Assembly (NCBI GenBank): GCA_034509925.1
Contig: CM067529.1
Span: 8,869,501 to 8,933,500 of the forward strand
Reading direction: 5' to 3'
From: Hirudinaria manillensis
Taxonomy: Eukaryota; Annelida; Clitellata; Hirudinida; Hirudinidae
DNA: 64,000 bases
Shown piece after piece: positions 43,101 through 54,786 of the stretch. The number at the start of each line of letters is the position of its first letter. Within the stretch, counting starts at the first letter, position 1. The position numbers and the translations under genes are program-made. A model generated the notes under the pieces. It saw only the letters and a list, made by a program, of their open reading frames with translations. It ran no database searches and was not told where the DNA came from.

Positions 43101-46100
43101 TTGAGTCAAGTAATATCTCTAAAAAAAAAGTAATTAATGATATTGATAAGTGTATGGCACGATGAGCAAAAGCCACAGGACCATTTATCTTCCCTCAGAT
43201 ATGCTCGACTGATCTAACAGGAAGCCATAGTTAATGTTTTGTCCTACCATAATGCATGCTTGTTGTCACTAAGCCATTATAAGTATCTCTCTATTTTTGT
43301 GTACACTTGTGATGTATAACACCCATTTTTGTTTGTGCAAGTCACATTGCCCCTTGCACTGGATTTTTACTTTTAATTTAGTTTCTAATAATAGATACGG
43401 ATAATTTGATGAGAAATTTCCATTGCAATAATCCTGATGATCTGGCAAGACTTAAAATGCTGGGTGTCAAAGTAGATGTTGAGAATATTTTGAAAATTCA
43501 AATGAAAGCAATTGCAATTTCTGAGGATGGTAAGTACTGAGATTTTCAAATTAGTCTAGGATAAATTAAGTGATAATGACATGGAAATTATATCTATGCT
43601 TTCTCTGAAAATATAAATCTATCTACTAATTAATTGAGAATAAATGTACCACATCCCGTGACTCATTGAAGAAATTGACAGAAATTGAAGGAGTTAATAG
43701 CCTGGCAAAATAAGCAAAATTTCCACTTGACTCTTGGAAATTTATATTCAATAAGAACAATCATAACATTCACTTTGGAGAGGAGATGCTAATTGCTTAC
43801 CAAGATATGGATATATCAAATGTAAGAGGGTATTACATGGCATAAGGGATTTTTTAATGAGATAAATTCTTGGTAATAGCTTGTGGAACAAGTGAAATAA
43901 TGAACATATTATTTTTTTAACTTTTATTCCCAGCCTCACACTCAAAACAAAAACAACAAGATATTCCAATAATAATCCCTTAAAAAAGTTTCATTCCTAA
44001 ATACAATCCTGCTAGATACAATGTGCCAACGATTGTCGATACTCATATTGAGCTGGCAGAGGGTTGAGAATCCTTGGCAATACCTTTAAATCTTATTTCA
44101 ACTAAGACCTTTCTATTCACATTCACATTTAAGGATATCTTTGAAATGCAGATCTAATGTACATAATCATGATTCTAATCCATATTTATTATCAACTAGT
44201 GGTGCCCAGCCACGCGTTGCTGTGGCTCAATCTGATTAATTTTATAAGAAATAAGTTTTATAATATGTTTATTTTTATAATTTCACAAATTTGCTTGAGG
44301 GTTAGGATAGTTTAAGCTTTTTAATGTCTCGCTAGAGTTTATTTATATAGATTAGGCAGTGACGTCGTCGTGGCAAGATGGCAGGATTTTCGAAAAAAGT
44401 GTATTTTTACATGCTGTGGTTGTGGCATTTATATGAAACCTAAATACAAACACTCCCCTGATCGAGTACTATGTTGTGTCAAAATTTCAAAGCAATTGGT
44501 TAAGTACTTTCAGAGAACATTTGCATGTTACAAACACACATTGCATTTTTATTTATATAGATTCATGTATGTAGAGTCAAAAATTTTTGAGATACAACAT
44601 ATTTAATGCTTTAATTTGTTTGGTTGTTCCTTGTGAATTGTCAATGTCTGATCTTCCACATACTGTGGAAAACTGAGCCCTATGACTCATTAGCATGTTC
44701 TAGAACATTCAATTGCTGAATATAGAAATGCTAATGAGCCTAAGTAATAAATAGTAATGGCAATGAGAGGATTAAAAACATGCTGTATATATATGTAATT
44801 TTAGTTTTGTATTAAAACTTTCAAAAATCTGCAATCGTCTTGCCTTTTTGAGACAAGGAGCAAGAATAGCTATACAACAATCAAATCATAAAAGATAATA
44901 ATCACACCAAAAGTCCCATAAACATGTTGTTTTTAGAGCAGTTGTGTTTAACTCAGTATTTAATAGCTAAAATATTGGTTGCATATTGAAATCAAATACA
45001 GTCAAATCTCTCTAATAAGCCTCCCTCACTATTGTGCCACTTTTGCTCAGTCCTGACAAAATTCAATACAGAATAAATTTACTATGCCACCCCAAACTCT
45101 CACTACCATGCCACCAGGGTCCTGGCAATGTTTATCTAACCCATGAAGTTAAGGACATATTCCCAGTCCGGGAAAGTAATTAAGAGACATTACCTTGTAC
45201 TTTTAAGATTTGATCAGGTTAATACATTCCCACGATTTGGTGAGGGATGATTAAGGAAGGTGATGGCACATTCCATGGAATTTGATTGGTCGAATGGGCA
45301 AAGTTAACTGGGAATATAAATAGGAATGAGAGTGAATGTCGAGATTTTATGTGAGGATTGCGAGTTGGAGTGAAGATTAGTAAATGTCAGGTCATAAATG
45401 CAAGTGAACCAATTTTACGCTGAAGAAGATCATAGACGATGTTAATGAGTCGAATCATTCAAAGCTGGCCAGGGAGATTAGCAAGAAATAGGACATCGTT
45501 AAGAGAACCACCGTGAATGGCATTCTCGGCAAGAAGAATGCAATCGAGTCTGCAATCAAAGCTGGAGTTCTATCGAAGCTCATGAAGCTGATGCAGACTT
45601 ACTACCCGAAGCCTATGAAGGAATGCTCAAAAAGCTGAAACAAGCAAGAAGAGAGAATCTGCCTGTCAGTAGCAATCCGATCAAGATGGGTTACTTGGGA
45701 AAATAAAGCCGTTTTATTTGATAAAATAAGGCCGTCTTTACTTAACCCACTTTTCCTTGGTCCCGACAGGTAGCATATTAGTGAGACTTGACTGTAATAG
45801 CAAACGTATACAGTCAAATCTCGCCATTATGCCACTTTTGCTCGGCCCTGATGGGTGGCATAGTAGAAAGATTTGACTGTATAATAATATAGCAAATAAT
45901 AATAGACAAAATCAAAATAAATTAAACAAACTCCACTTACTGCAAGGAAGTGAAACTGAGGAGGAAATATCATTTTTATGGCCATTGCACAGAGAATATA
46001 AATTTCTGCTAAAGTGCCTTTAGGAAGAGCATCTCCAGAAACTTCAGCCAAATTGATAGTGCATAAAGCCATGTTGATTCCTCCATATGTACCTTGGTTT

Positions 46101-49100
46101 ACTAGATCTAACATAAATATTATAATCCTAGATTCACCAGATGCAGATTAAACTGGTCATAATTCCAAAATATTATGAGGTACCAAATTATATTCTATTA
46201 TAATGCAGTCTTATCTAATAAGACCATCAAGAATACTATTTTCTAATAATCTATAATTATCAATCCTTGCAAATCTATTATGACAATCAACAAGATTTGT
46301 TTTGGATTTTTTGTTAATTTTGCCAGAACTCTTAATTATGAAATTAGACACATCAGGAATCTACCTTGCAAGCACGACCAACAATTGATTTCATAATTCA
46401 TAAAACTCTAAGCAATAAAATGTTTAAATAATGCATATGCATCCACCTGTAAGATGAAGTTGGAGAAGCTTATGATAAACAACAGCAGCATCTTTGGCAG
46501 AAATCTGTACATCTTTCTTGGTCACATCTTTGCATAATTTTCCAGAAATTGTTTCAAGCCAATGACCAACTTGAATTCTATGTAACAATTGTCTGAAGAA
46601 GTTCCAGAATAAACTTGCAAAAATATCAAATTTTGTTGTAGGAAGTGGCCTTCCCAATGCCAAGAGACATCCGCTTAACTGTGATGCAGCCTCGACATAA
46701 CATTTCTAAGGAGTATTTTAAAAGGTTTAGTATATTCAATATATGTTACTTCATTAGCATTTGGAATGTTTATCAAGATTCTGAATTCAATTATTTCATC
46801 AATTATAATTATACTTAACAATGATGTGAAACCAGCAACTTTTTCTTATAAAACAATGCTCATTGTTACCCAGAGGTTTCCAGTTTTAAATCAATTTTAA
46901 GATGCTTTCACTTTGTAGAGCAATACACCATTTATTTATGGATACCAATCCACCCTTTATTTAAAGCATAAATTACTAAGGTTTCAATAAAAACATTAAT
47001 AGGCTTACAAATTTATTTGGGCTAAATACAATGCAGTTTGTGGTAAAATTTAACATAAATTAGACCTCTAAATTGTAGAAGATTTATTAATATGATTACC
47101 GATGAATCACAAAAAATTATAAAAATGCTTAAGTTTTGTATGATCACTTATACCATTCTTATAATATTTGGCATCTCACTTCCAGAGACCAAAATAATAA
47201 AAATCAAGCTTACTCTCAGAAGATACATCTCAGCTTGATTTCTCCTTTTCCAATAACAAACAGATGATGATGACATAGGCTTTGTCAATGGTTCTCCAAA
47301 GATGAATAACTTAGTCAATATAATTATACTGACAAAAAGATTTGTCCCCCAAATTATGCAGTAGTAGAGAATTGCAGACCAATAGCTAGTTTCCTCAGCT
47401 AGAAGAGAAAAATAGGAACATTTAAGAAGATTTAAGAAGAGCAAAACTGAACACAAAACAGACTTGTAATTTTAGATAGTATTGTTCTTCCCAGTGAAGC
47501 ATTATCAAAAGAACCACTAATTGCAGAAAACAGAGATAACATGCTTCCAAAGAGAAAACCCAAAGGATTGAAAGCAAACAAACAGAACATAAACATGCAT
47601 AAGACCAATCTGGATCTATCCTGCAATCCAGGAATGAGTCTCAATTTCTCAGGCACAGCATCTACAAAAAATTTTTAAAAATTAATAATTAACAAAGAAA
47701 TAGAATGAGTCTATTAACATATAACAATTTCAGTCTTACTTTTTGGAAGGTATTTCACATACAAAAGATGAGATTAAGGCAAATGACATACTTACTTCAA
47801 TAAAGCCATAGACAAAACTATGATGATAATAATAATGTCTCATGTTGCAAGTTCTGAAAAGGGCAAAGGCAATCAGAGAATGATCCACAATGGGTTTCAT
47901 GGAATGACAGTGAAGGGAGACATCAGAAAGTTTGGCCTCCCTCAAAATTGTACTGATGTCAAAGCCATGGGCTTTCAGAGTGCCCCAAAACAAGATTGGA
48001 TTTGAGTCATTTTTTCAAATGCCATCAGACCAAGCTAATGGCTAATTGATGGAATAGACAGAATGATGTGCAATATCAGATAAATGGATCAAATGTGTAA
48101 AGGTTCAAGCTTGGACTGAATGGCAGATACTCAGATGTGAAATATGATAGAGGTAGGAAGTGAATACTATGGTAAAGGTAAATTTAGTATGTGAGAAAGA
48201 TGATTTTGAAGACAATGCAATAACAAATTCAATAGCCAGTGCATGTTTCAGGCACTCAGAAATGTCAAGGATTAGAAAGAACAAATCTGGTTATACTAAA
48301 GAGAAAGAATTAAAGTGTGACATATAATGGAGGAGAAGGAACAAAACTAGCTATTTTGAAAGTGCCAGCAATCTATTTTAGTCAGCAATAGAGAAGGAGT
48401 TAGTGTATTTAATTCTTCGATGGACATGGTGTTAAAAATTACATAAATCATTTGATTATAATTAATAATTATAAAGTTGACCGCATTAGTTAATTATTTT
48501 AAATGATATATTTCGATATAAATGTTATTTTAGGAATAAGTAATCAACTTGATAATTGTGATATGCAAAATATACATTTCACACAAGCAGACTCCAAGCA
48601 ATTGCCCCAAACTTTATAAAAAAAAATAATTTTGTTTACCATTCTTGATGTTATCTGGAAAGACTGGGCTTGATGATCCAGAAGAAACATCTGATAAGTT
48701 GGAGGGAGAAAAAATATCTGAGGTGGGGGTTGATGGGAAAGCATTTGTAGAATCAGGAATTTTTGATTCTTTTATAGCAGCCAACACACTCTGAAAATCT
48801 TTTACAAAATAGATTATTTTAACAAAGTATGGCAATAATTTTTAACACATTATGTAGTTGAAAGCCTACCTTGATTTCCATTTGCAGCCAATCTAAGTGC
48901 TAGGTTTTCTTGTTTGAGTCGGTTGTTTGCAGAAATTAAATATTTGATATATTCAATGGCTTTTCTTAGTACTGCCGATTTACTGAGCTAAAATATTTAA
49001 AATAGTTATCTTGAAAATCAGTTAAAAAAATTTATTAAACATTTGGGTTATTTATGTTTTAAATGTTCAAAAATAAAATGAAACAGTATTTCTTTATATT

Positions 49101-51524
49101 CATACTACAGAGATTGATATCATCTGCCAACTTCAAACTTGCTCAGTAATCAAAAATTGAATTAAATGAACTCTGAATCTCTCAAATGATTCCATTTCAT
49201 TAAAAAAAATTATTTATAAAGTTTTATGAAAAATATTAATATTCAGAGGTGGCCCAATGACTTCAAAGATCACTCATGTGAGAAAAGGATGCAGCAGCTT
49301 ATTGGATGGGTTGGCATGGAACCATCGAATGAATTATAGATCATTTCATGCTTGTTTTGAAGCAAGAAGAGAAATAAATCTGTGCCTTTAAACAGTTTTC
49401 AATAATGATGTTCACATGTAGGATATTCCATGACTTTTGCAATGCCATCTTAGACTGTGACTGAGATGCAAATCTTAATGCTATAAGTGGTCTTTGCTTT
49501 TCATCAGGCCATATTGGCCCATGAGCTCCAAAATTCTTCCAATTTAGTCTCTTTCCAAAAAATCAGATACCAATGATAATCATCTAAATGATGCAACTTT
49601 TAACAGAAAACAATGACTTCAAGTTTAATATTGATAAAATAAGCTGAGCTGCATCGACTATCAAGGGAGTTTCATAGCTTTCCTTAGTAAAAGATGACCA
49701 TTGTAGTTGAGAACATTTGAAGATGGGAATTTTAGTGTTATTATTTGAACCTAAACATACACCTTTTGTTTACCTTATCAAAAAATTTCCAGGATTTAAC
49801 ATTCATTGGAAAAAAAATACAAGATATCTAATCAAAATACTTTAAATATCTCCTTATATATGAAATTTGCATTTATCTTTATTAATATTGTTGATATCAG
49901 ATATAAGAGCTGCATTTCTATTAAAACAACCATCATTAGGTGAGTCTCAATCTCTCACCAGACTTGATCTCAAGAACTTAAAAATGTGTTTAGTTATTAT
50001 AAATATTGTTCAATCTTACTCAAATTTTACCTGAATTATTTTATATGTACTGAACTTATTTGGCTCCTAATCCTTATCTGGTTAATAATCCTTAGACAAA
50101 AAATTTAAAACTTCAAAAATGTGGGCCACACAAAAGCCCCATCATAAAATATTTGTGATGATTATCAAGAGTATGAAAGAAAAATCATTTATGAATGCAA
50201 AATAGGTCAGTTACATCACAAAAACAAAAAAGGTTATAATCTTTAAGCAATGTGACAAGTTCATAATCAATAACCTTTAAAGAAGCTTAAACGGTCTTTC
50301 TTTCATTTATGTATTCTTAAAATCAACTTTTAACAAAATATAAAAATAATTCATCACATTACCTTTGAATCTTTACCTCCAAGCAACTCTCTCAACTCCA
50401 CAATCCTGTCATTAATACTCATCCGATACCTCTTTTCTATGGCATTATGGGAGGATCTAGGCTCAATTTCAGATGAATTTACCTGATGGCCACCGAATCG
50501 ACTGCTATCAATGAGCTTCAAAATTCATTAAATTAAGTTTTGATTCCATTAAACTAAAATAAAATAACCCTCTAAATGTCATAAATAGAAAATAATTACT
50601 GGAAAACTCAAATCAACAGATGGTGCATCCACAAGTTTACTTCCATTAAGAGTCAAGGTAGGATTTTGGAAGACTGTTGGGTTTGAAACAAAAGCCAAAG
50701 ATGTGTTTGTTCCTTCGCATGATTTTGATTGATTAAACAACTGCATTAGTCAGAAACTAATAATGTTAACCATTCATAATTACACAAAGTAATTTAATCT
50801 CACCTGTTGCAACTGCAACAAACTAATTGATGGCACCGATGAGGACCCACCTAAGACTATTTTAGGATTTAATCCTTGATTAACTGTCACAGAAGGCTGA
50901 TTAAAATTGGAAGCTGGCTGCAATATTATTTTATGGACGTTTCTTGGAACATTGTCAGAATTAAGTTTCAGCTGCAATTTTGGAACTGGTTCAAAATTTC
51001 CTTTGCCAGATACTATTTGCACAGGAACAGATGAATCAATAAATTTATCACTATGTAGATCCACTTTTCTTTCAAGGCTTGGTTGTAACAGAAGTTTCTT
51101 AATAATCTGATGAGAAGCCTCATTTGAAACTTTACAGTCATCCTTGTTTTGTCCTTGAAAAGCATTGGAAAGCTTTATTTGTGATCCACTATGCAAATAA
51201 TTATTGAGGTTATTGGATTCATTATCATAAAAGTTGGATTCCTTTTCATCAAGGCCTTCTGACAAAACATAATTTGCATTTTCATTATCATTGGAATAGG
51301 ATAGAACGTTTTCTACATTCTGACTTGGATCAAAATCTCCCATAAAATCTGAAAACCAAAGAAAAGAATCATATGTGATACAGATTAACGGGTTTAAACA
51401 ATATTGAGACAAATCACATACCTATTTCAGAAAGTCTGCTAAGCTCATCACATTCAAGAGCTGAGAAATCGATGTCCTGATTGTCACACAAATTAAACCA
51501 ATTTTCACTGTCAAAGATTGACAT
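40128..51524 (-). CDS. SREBP: Sterol regulatory element-binding protein (SREBP), 18 exons, 1065 aa
   Basis: Exons (minus): 51422-51524, 50804-51348, 50600-50740, 50363-50515, 48870-48987, 48640-48798, 47464-47661, 47214-47398, 46447-46705, 45941-46107, 42956-43118, 42721-42841, 42541-42662, 42355-42487, 42118-42280, 40551-40745, 40373-40475, 40128-40297. The phases all agree and total 3198 nt. Domains: acidic, Asn-rich activation region (1-260). bHLH-zipper (about 284-355: [16 protein letters not shown] with the SREBP-specific Tyr293, then [17 protein letters not shown]). Membrane segment 1 after DRSRLVLC (421-428, site-2 protease cleavage between L427 and C428). Lumenal RTIL (465-468, site-1 protease RxxL). 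Segment 2 (about 480-508). C-terminal SCAP-binding domain with [21 protein letters not shown] and [21 protein letters not shown] is an ER membrane precursor released by two proteases to activate lipid-synthesis genes. All key sites are kept. The exon 7 donor and exon 13 acceptor are least certain. Confidence 0.95.
44199..44360. repeat. Possible SINE-like repeat in an SREBP intron
   Basis: CTAGTGGTGCCCAGCCACGC followed by GTTGCTGTGGCT, and an end TTTATATAGATTA, resemble short interspersed repeats I recall from invertebrate genomes. A related end (TTTATATAGATTC) lies at 44548. Without other copies in the window this is tentative. Confidence 0.3.
44997..45796 (+). mobile_element. Tigger/pogo-type transposon relic, copy 2
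   Basis: Ends are TACAGTCAAATCT (44997) and AGACTTGACTGTA (45784-45796), an inverted repeat with one mismatch and TA at both edges. Inside, broken frames encode the first helix-turn-helix of a CENP-B-like DNA-binding region ([20 protein letters not shown], then [20 protein letters not shown]) and the start of the second ([13 protein letters not shown] region). The transposase catalytic part is missing. The 3' part (AATAAAGCCGTTTTATTTG, CTTGGTCCCGACAGG) matches copy 1 at 14.3-14.8 kb. It lies in the large intron between SREBP exons 10 and 11. Confidence 0.82.
45809..45881. mobile_element. 73-bp Tigger-type MITE
   Basis: TACAGTCAAATCT at 45809-45821 and the exact complement AGATTTGACTGTA at 45869-45881. 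The interior GCCACTTTTGCTCGGCCCTG is the subterminal sequence of the larger copy next to it. It is made of the two ends joined, 12 bp away from copy 2. It lies about 60 bp downstream of the 5' splice site at the end of SREBP exon 10. Confidence 0.88.
47895..48130 (+). mobile_element. R2-clade element, copy E (scrap in SREBP intron)
   Basis: Plus-strand [20 protein letters not shown] matches EIRKFGLSQNYTDAKTMGIR of copy C. The following bases match copy C up to its ...ATCAACTGCGTGAAGC segment with small indels. It lies antisense in the intron between SREBP exons 6 and 7. It shows that the family has spread beyond the WSC-gene intron. Confidence 0.65.
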
Positions 51525-51635
51525 TTCGCCAAGTATTAAGGGAAAAAATGCCAATAGATCGCTAGAAGAAATATATAATCGCACGCTACGAACAGCTTTC
51601 AGAAAAAAAACAACACTCAATCCGCTCCCGATCAA

Positions 51636-52180
51636 TCGACCTAATTAATCATCGAACCACACGTTACCGAAGAACTTCAAGCTTGCTAGGTCGCCAGATT
51701 TGTTACTGATTAATTTAAGAATCGAACTATGCTTCATTTAGTTAAATAACATTATGTGATGTTTATCACTTGAATAACTGAATCAATTCGAACATTTTGA
51801 AGAAATCGTCAAAAACAGATATGTCTCGCAAGCCGACTGGCAGTGACGCAAGACTTGGGAATGAATATTTTTAGTTTTTCCAATTATCTTCTGATGGGAC
51901 TAAACCCATTGGAAAATTTTAATGTTTTGTTTAGTGCCCTTCCCGAAGAAATGCAAATGAACAGAAAAAAATCAAACTTATCGTATGTAAGAGTATATGC
52001 TTAGTTAGCAGTGCTATATTACACAAACGGTCAGGATTGGTTTCAACCTGCTGGAAGAGCGTTCGCAGCATAATTATATTACAGAAATTGTTAGAATAAT
52101 ATGAAAGTCAATAAGTAAATTTGTCATCTTATGATACAATCAAAGAAAGAATCCAAAGGAGATTCCTCTCGGCTCGGACT
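51636..52180. other. Presumed promoter side of SREBP, nothing definite
   Basis: AT-rich sequence upstream of the SREBP start codon (51524). No TATA box or other element can be assigned with confidence. Confidence 0.3.
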
Positions 52181-52196
52181 CACGTGGTCACCCCTC
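52181..52196 (-). promoter_or_regulatory. E-box next to an SRE-like site, upstream of SREBP
   Basis: CACGTG directly followed by GTCACCCCTC. SREBP binds E-boxes and sterol response elements of the type TCACCCCAC through its Tyr-containing basic region, and SREBP genes in vertebrates are autoregulated. The pair lies about 660 bp upstream of the start codon. Single short motifs occur by chance, so this is only a candidate. Confidence 0.3.
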
Positions 52197-52219
52197 TAGC
52201 GGTCGAGAAGTCCGTAGTC

Positions 52220-52440
52220 CGTGGTCATGACCCTTCATGACCCGCAGAATAGCGCTTCAATGGCTTCTTTGTCAAATCGAACATGCATGGCTTCTTCGGA
52301 CATGATCTCCATGGGCATAGACATAGACCGTCTAGAGATGTCGTTTCTTGCGTTTCCGGATGCAGAAGCTGTTTGGCGTATGCTATACCTGGCGCCCATA
52401 GTATGGAACTGTTAGATGTCTCTTATCCATCCAACTGTGT
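52220..52440 (-). other. GC-richer unassigned segment with a 54-codon frame
   Basis: A minus-strand frame (about 52401-52237) starts MGARYSIRQTASASG and is rich in Ser, Met and Arg. No family is recognised. Composition differs from the surrounding AT-rich DNA, and the dispersed repeat next to it suggests inserted material. Confidence 0.3.
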
Positions 52441-52449
52441 CCTCTACAA

Positions 52450-52770
52450 TCTGTTTCCTTTGGAGATATGCACGGGCCGAATTTATTTGCTTAAGCCCAT
52501 ACAACGGCCCGGCCCGCTAGATGTGAATGTCCGGCAAGGACCGCTCGAATCATGTATCCCATAAAAGATCTAGAATTTGTCAATTTCTGAGGTTTCTAGG
52601 AGGTCGAATCGCTCTAGAAAGGTTATAAACCGTCATTTAAGTGATCTTAAAGGTAAAATATGCAAATCTAGGCAGAGACACAATGGCCCGCTTTGAAGTG
52701 CTGAACGCCTCATTTGGCAGAAGCCATCTAAACCTTGCGGGCATCCAACGCCGTGCGCTAGCCCTATGTT
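52450..52770 (-). repeat. Inverted copy of the 14.9/34.6-kb dispersed repeat
   Basis: Reads, in inverse orientation, the same landmarks as the repeat at 34.6 kb: GGCCCGCTTTGAAGTGCTGA with ACGCC, GTAAAATATGCAAATCT and ATCCCATAAAAGATCTAG. GC-rich hAT-like ends (CACGGGCCGAAT, CGGCCCGGCCCGC) are still visible but diverged. Confidence 0.65.
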
Positions 52771-52774
52771 TCAA

Positions 52775-54786
52775 GTTCATCCTGTCTTAGGTCTTTTTTT
52801 AAATTCACTTTTTAATAAATATTAATAATGTATTAAAAAACGAATTCCTAGACACATGTTTTAATACGACAATATTAGGTATTTATTTTAAGTCTCGGTT
52901 ATTATTTTTACTTTACAAACGCTAGTGATTGTTCCATGCTTATAATATCGTCAACTGATTGTAGCGCAGTGAGTAATTTGGGATTGCATTTTCAAGAATT
53001 ACAATTGTGTTTTCTTATTTGTTACGGCTTTTAACGCGGAAGCCCCTTATTTTAGACATTAATTTTTCGATGAACAGTCTGATTATCAACTTACTGGCAG
53101 ATTTGCCTTGATTCATTGACTTTTTAGACATTAATCTCTTAAATAATGCTAATCATATTTAAACTTTACTGGTATTTGATATTAAATATTTCTGATCGAT
53201 CACGACGTGTAGCGTCAACAATTTATTTAAAACAGAATCATCTTTTTTTGATCACTTGAAATTGTAAAAGGGTATTCACAGTGATACGACCTTCCGAAGC
53301 GGTGGGACCAGTTGGATAGTTCCGAATATAATTTTTTTATGCTTCTATTGATCCTAATCTTTGCCATGCCAAGAAATGGCTTGAAGATGCACACAAATCT
53401 CTTGAAATTTTGTGATTACGTTGTATGGATTCCTTGAACAGATACGTCCTCATTCTTATTGGCCTCGATAAATTGTTGCTTCTATAAGTCCTTTGCCAGA
53501 TGGAATCAGAAAATCATTTATATTCATACTGCAACGATCTAGCAGCAGCGTGGCCATACTGAATATTCGCTTTCAGGCGATTTCATTAACTATAACTATT
53601 TCATTATACATTAATATTTTTTTCTGGATGGACCTAAAGTTAGTTTTTATGGATTCCATCTAGATGGAGCACTAGAAATGCCTATTTTTATTCAATGTTG
53701 AAGCTTTAAAGTCACTAAACAGACAACAATCCTGAGAGTGCAAATTAAACCAGAGATCACCTTTCTGTTTGTCAGAGTAATGATGACAGCCTCACTGTAT
53801 TAATAGTGAAAGTGAGGGTGACTCAAAGTCTAGTTTGTTGAGTAATAATTCAAAAGTAATTAGAACTATGTTCTTCAAATAACAAATACTATTTGCCATT
53901 CCGATGAAAAGCACTCATAGTCATGCCAAAGTGTTGCAGAAAATTTGATTTTAGTAGTTTTATGCAAAAAAGAATAATGATTCCATTTCCTCCTCATTTT
54001 TGATATATTTTAGACCTTGTTTATTAGAACAAACATATCTTTGGATAAATCAGGAAGGACAGCTAGTTTTGAACAATAACTTTTTTCTGAGTGTTTCTTT
54101 GTTTGAAAAACTATTGAGATAAAAGTTAGAAATTTGGAATGCTTTGAAAGAGTTATTATGGTTGCCAGAAGAGTTTTTTCTCCAGAAGGTAGAGAACTAG
54201 AATGAGCTGCTAGAGTTGACAGAAGAGTTTTTCTTCAAAAATGTAGAGAATTGCATTCCTCATCGTTTGGTTTGGTTTTTAACGAGAATTTCATACGTGG
54301 TCGAGAAACTCAAAACCATGTCATTGTTAAGTACAATGCAAAGAATTTGTTAAAAATAATGAGAAAAAGAAAGCTATACAATCTTTTATTACAACAAGAC
54401 TAGGGCTGGAGTTGATCTGTGGATCAGTTGACAAGAGTGTATAGCACTAACCACATGACAAGATAATGGCCTCTTGCAATTTGTATAATTGATGTACGTA
54501 ATTTAAATGTCTTTAATTCTAAAAATCAGCACAACTGATTTCTGCTGAAAATCTGAAGTGATGCCAGTTTTTAAATTGTCTTTTCTGGAAATTGCTATTA
54601 ATTTGTTAACATGATTTGTTGGTAGAATTCAAAAATCAAATGTTATTATATTTTAGCCATCTGATTTATTATTGCAATAAGCAAAGAATAAAAATTACCG
54701 ATATGTAACCGACATGTAGGAGTGAGCCAATCACAGATATCTCACTTATATGTATTTTGACCTGATGGAATAAACATTTTTAACAG
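52775..54786. other. Intergenic between SREBP and WDR77-like gene, no gene seen
   Basis: AT-rich. Around 54150-54260 a motif (AGAAGAGTTTTTTCTCCAGA and a later AGAAGAGTTTTTCTTCAAAA) is repeated at about 65-bp spacing, probably a local duplication. Otherwise nothing visible. Confidence 0.4.

Noticed and set aside
43748..44606. Short frames on both strands inside the large SREBP intron
   Set aside because: They do not match the SREBP C-terminal region, which is fully accounted for by other exons, and have no other domain.
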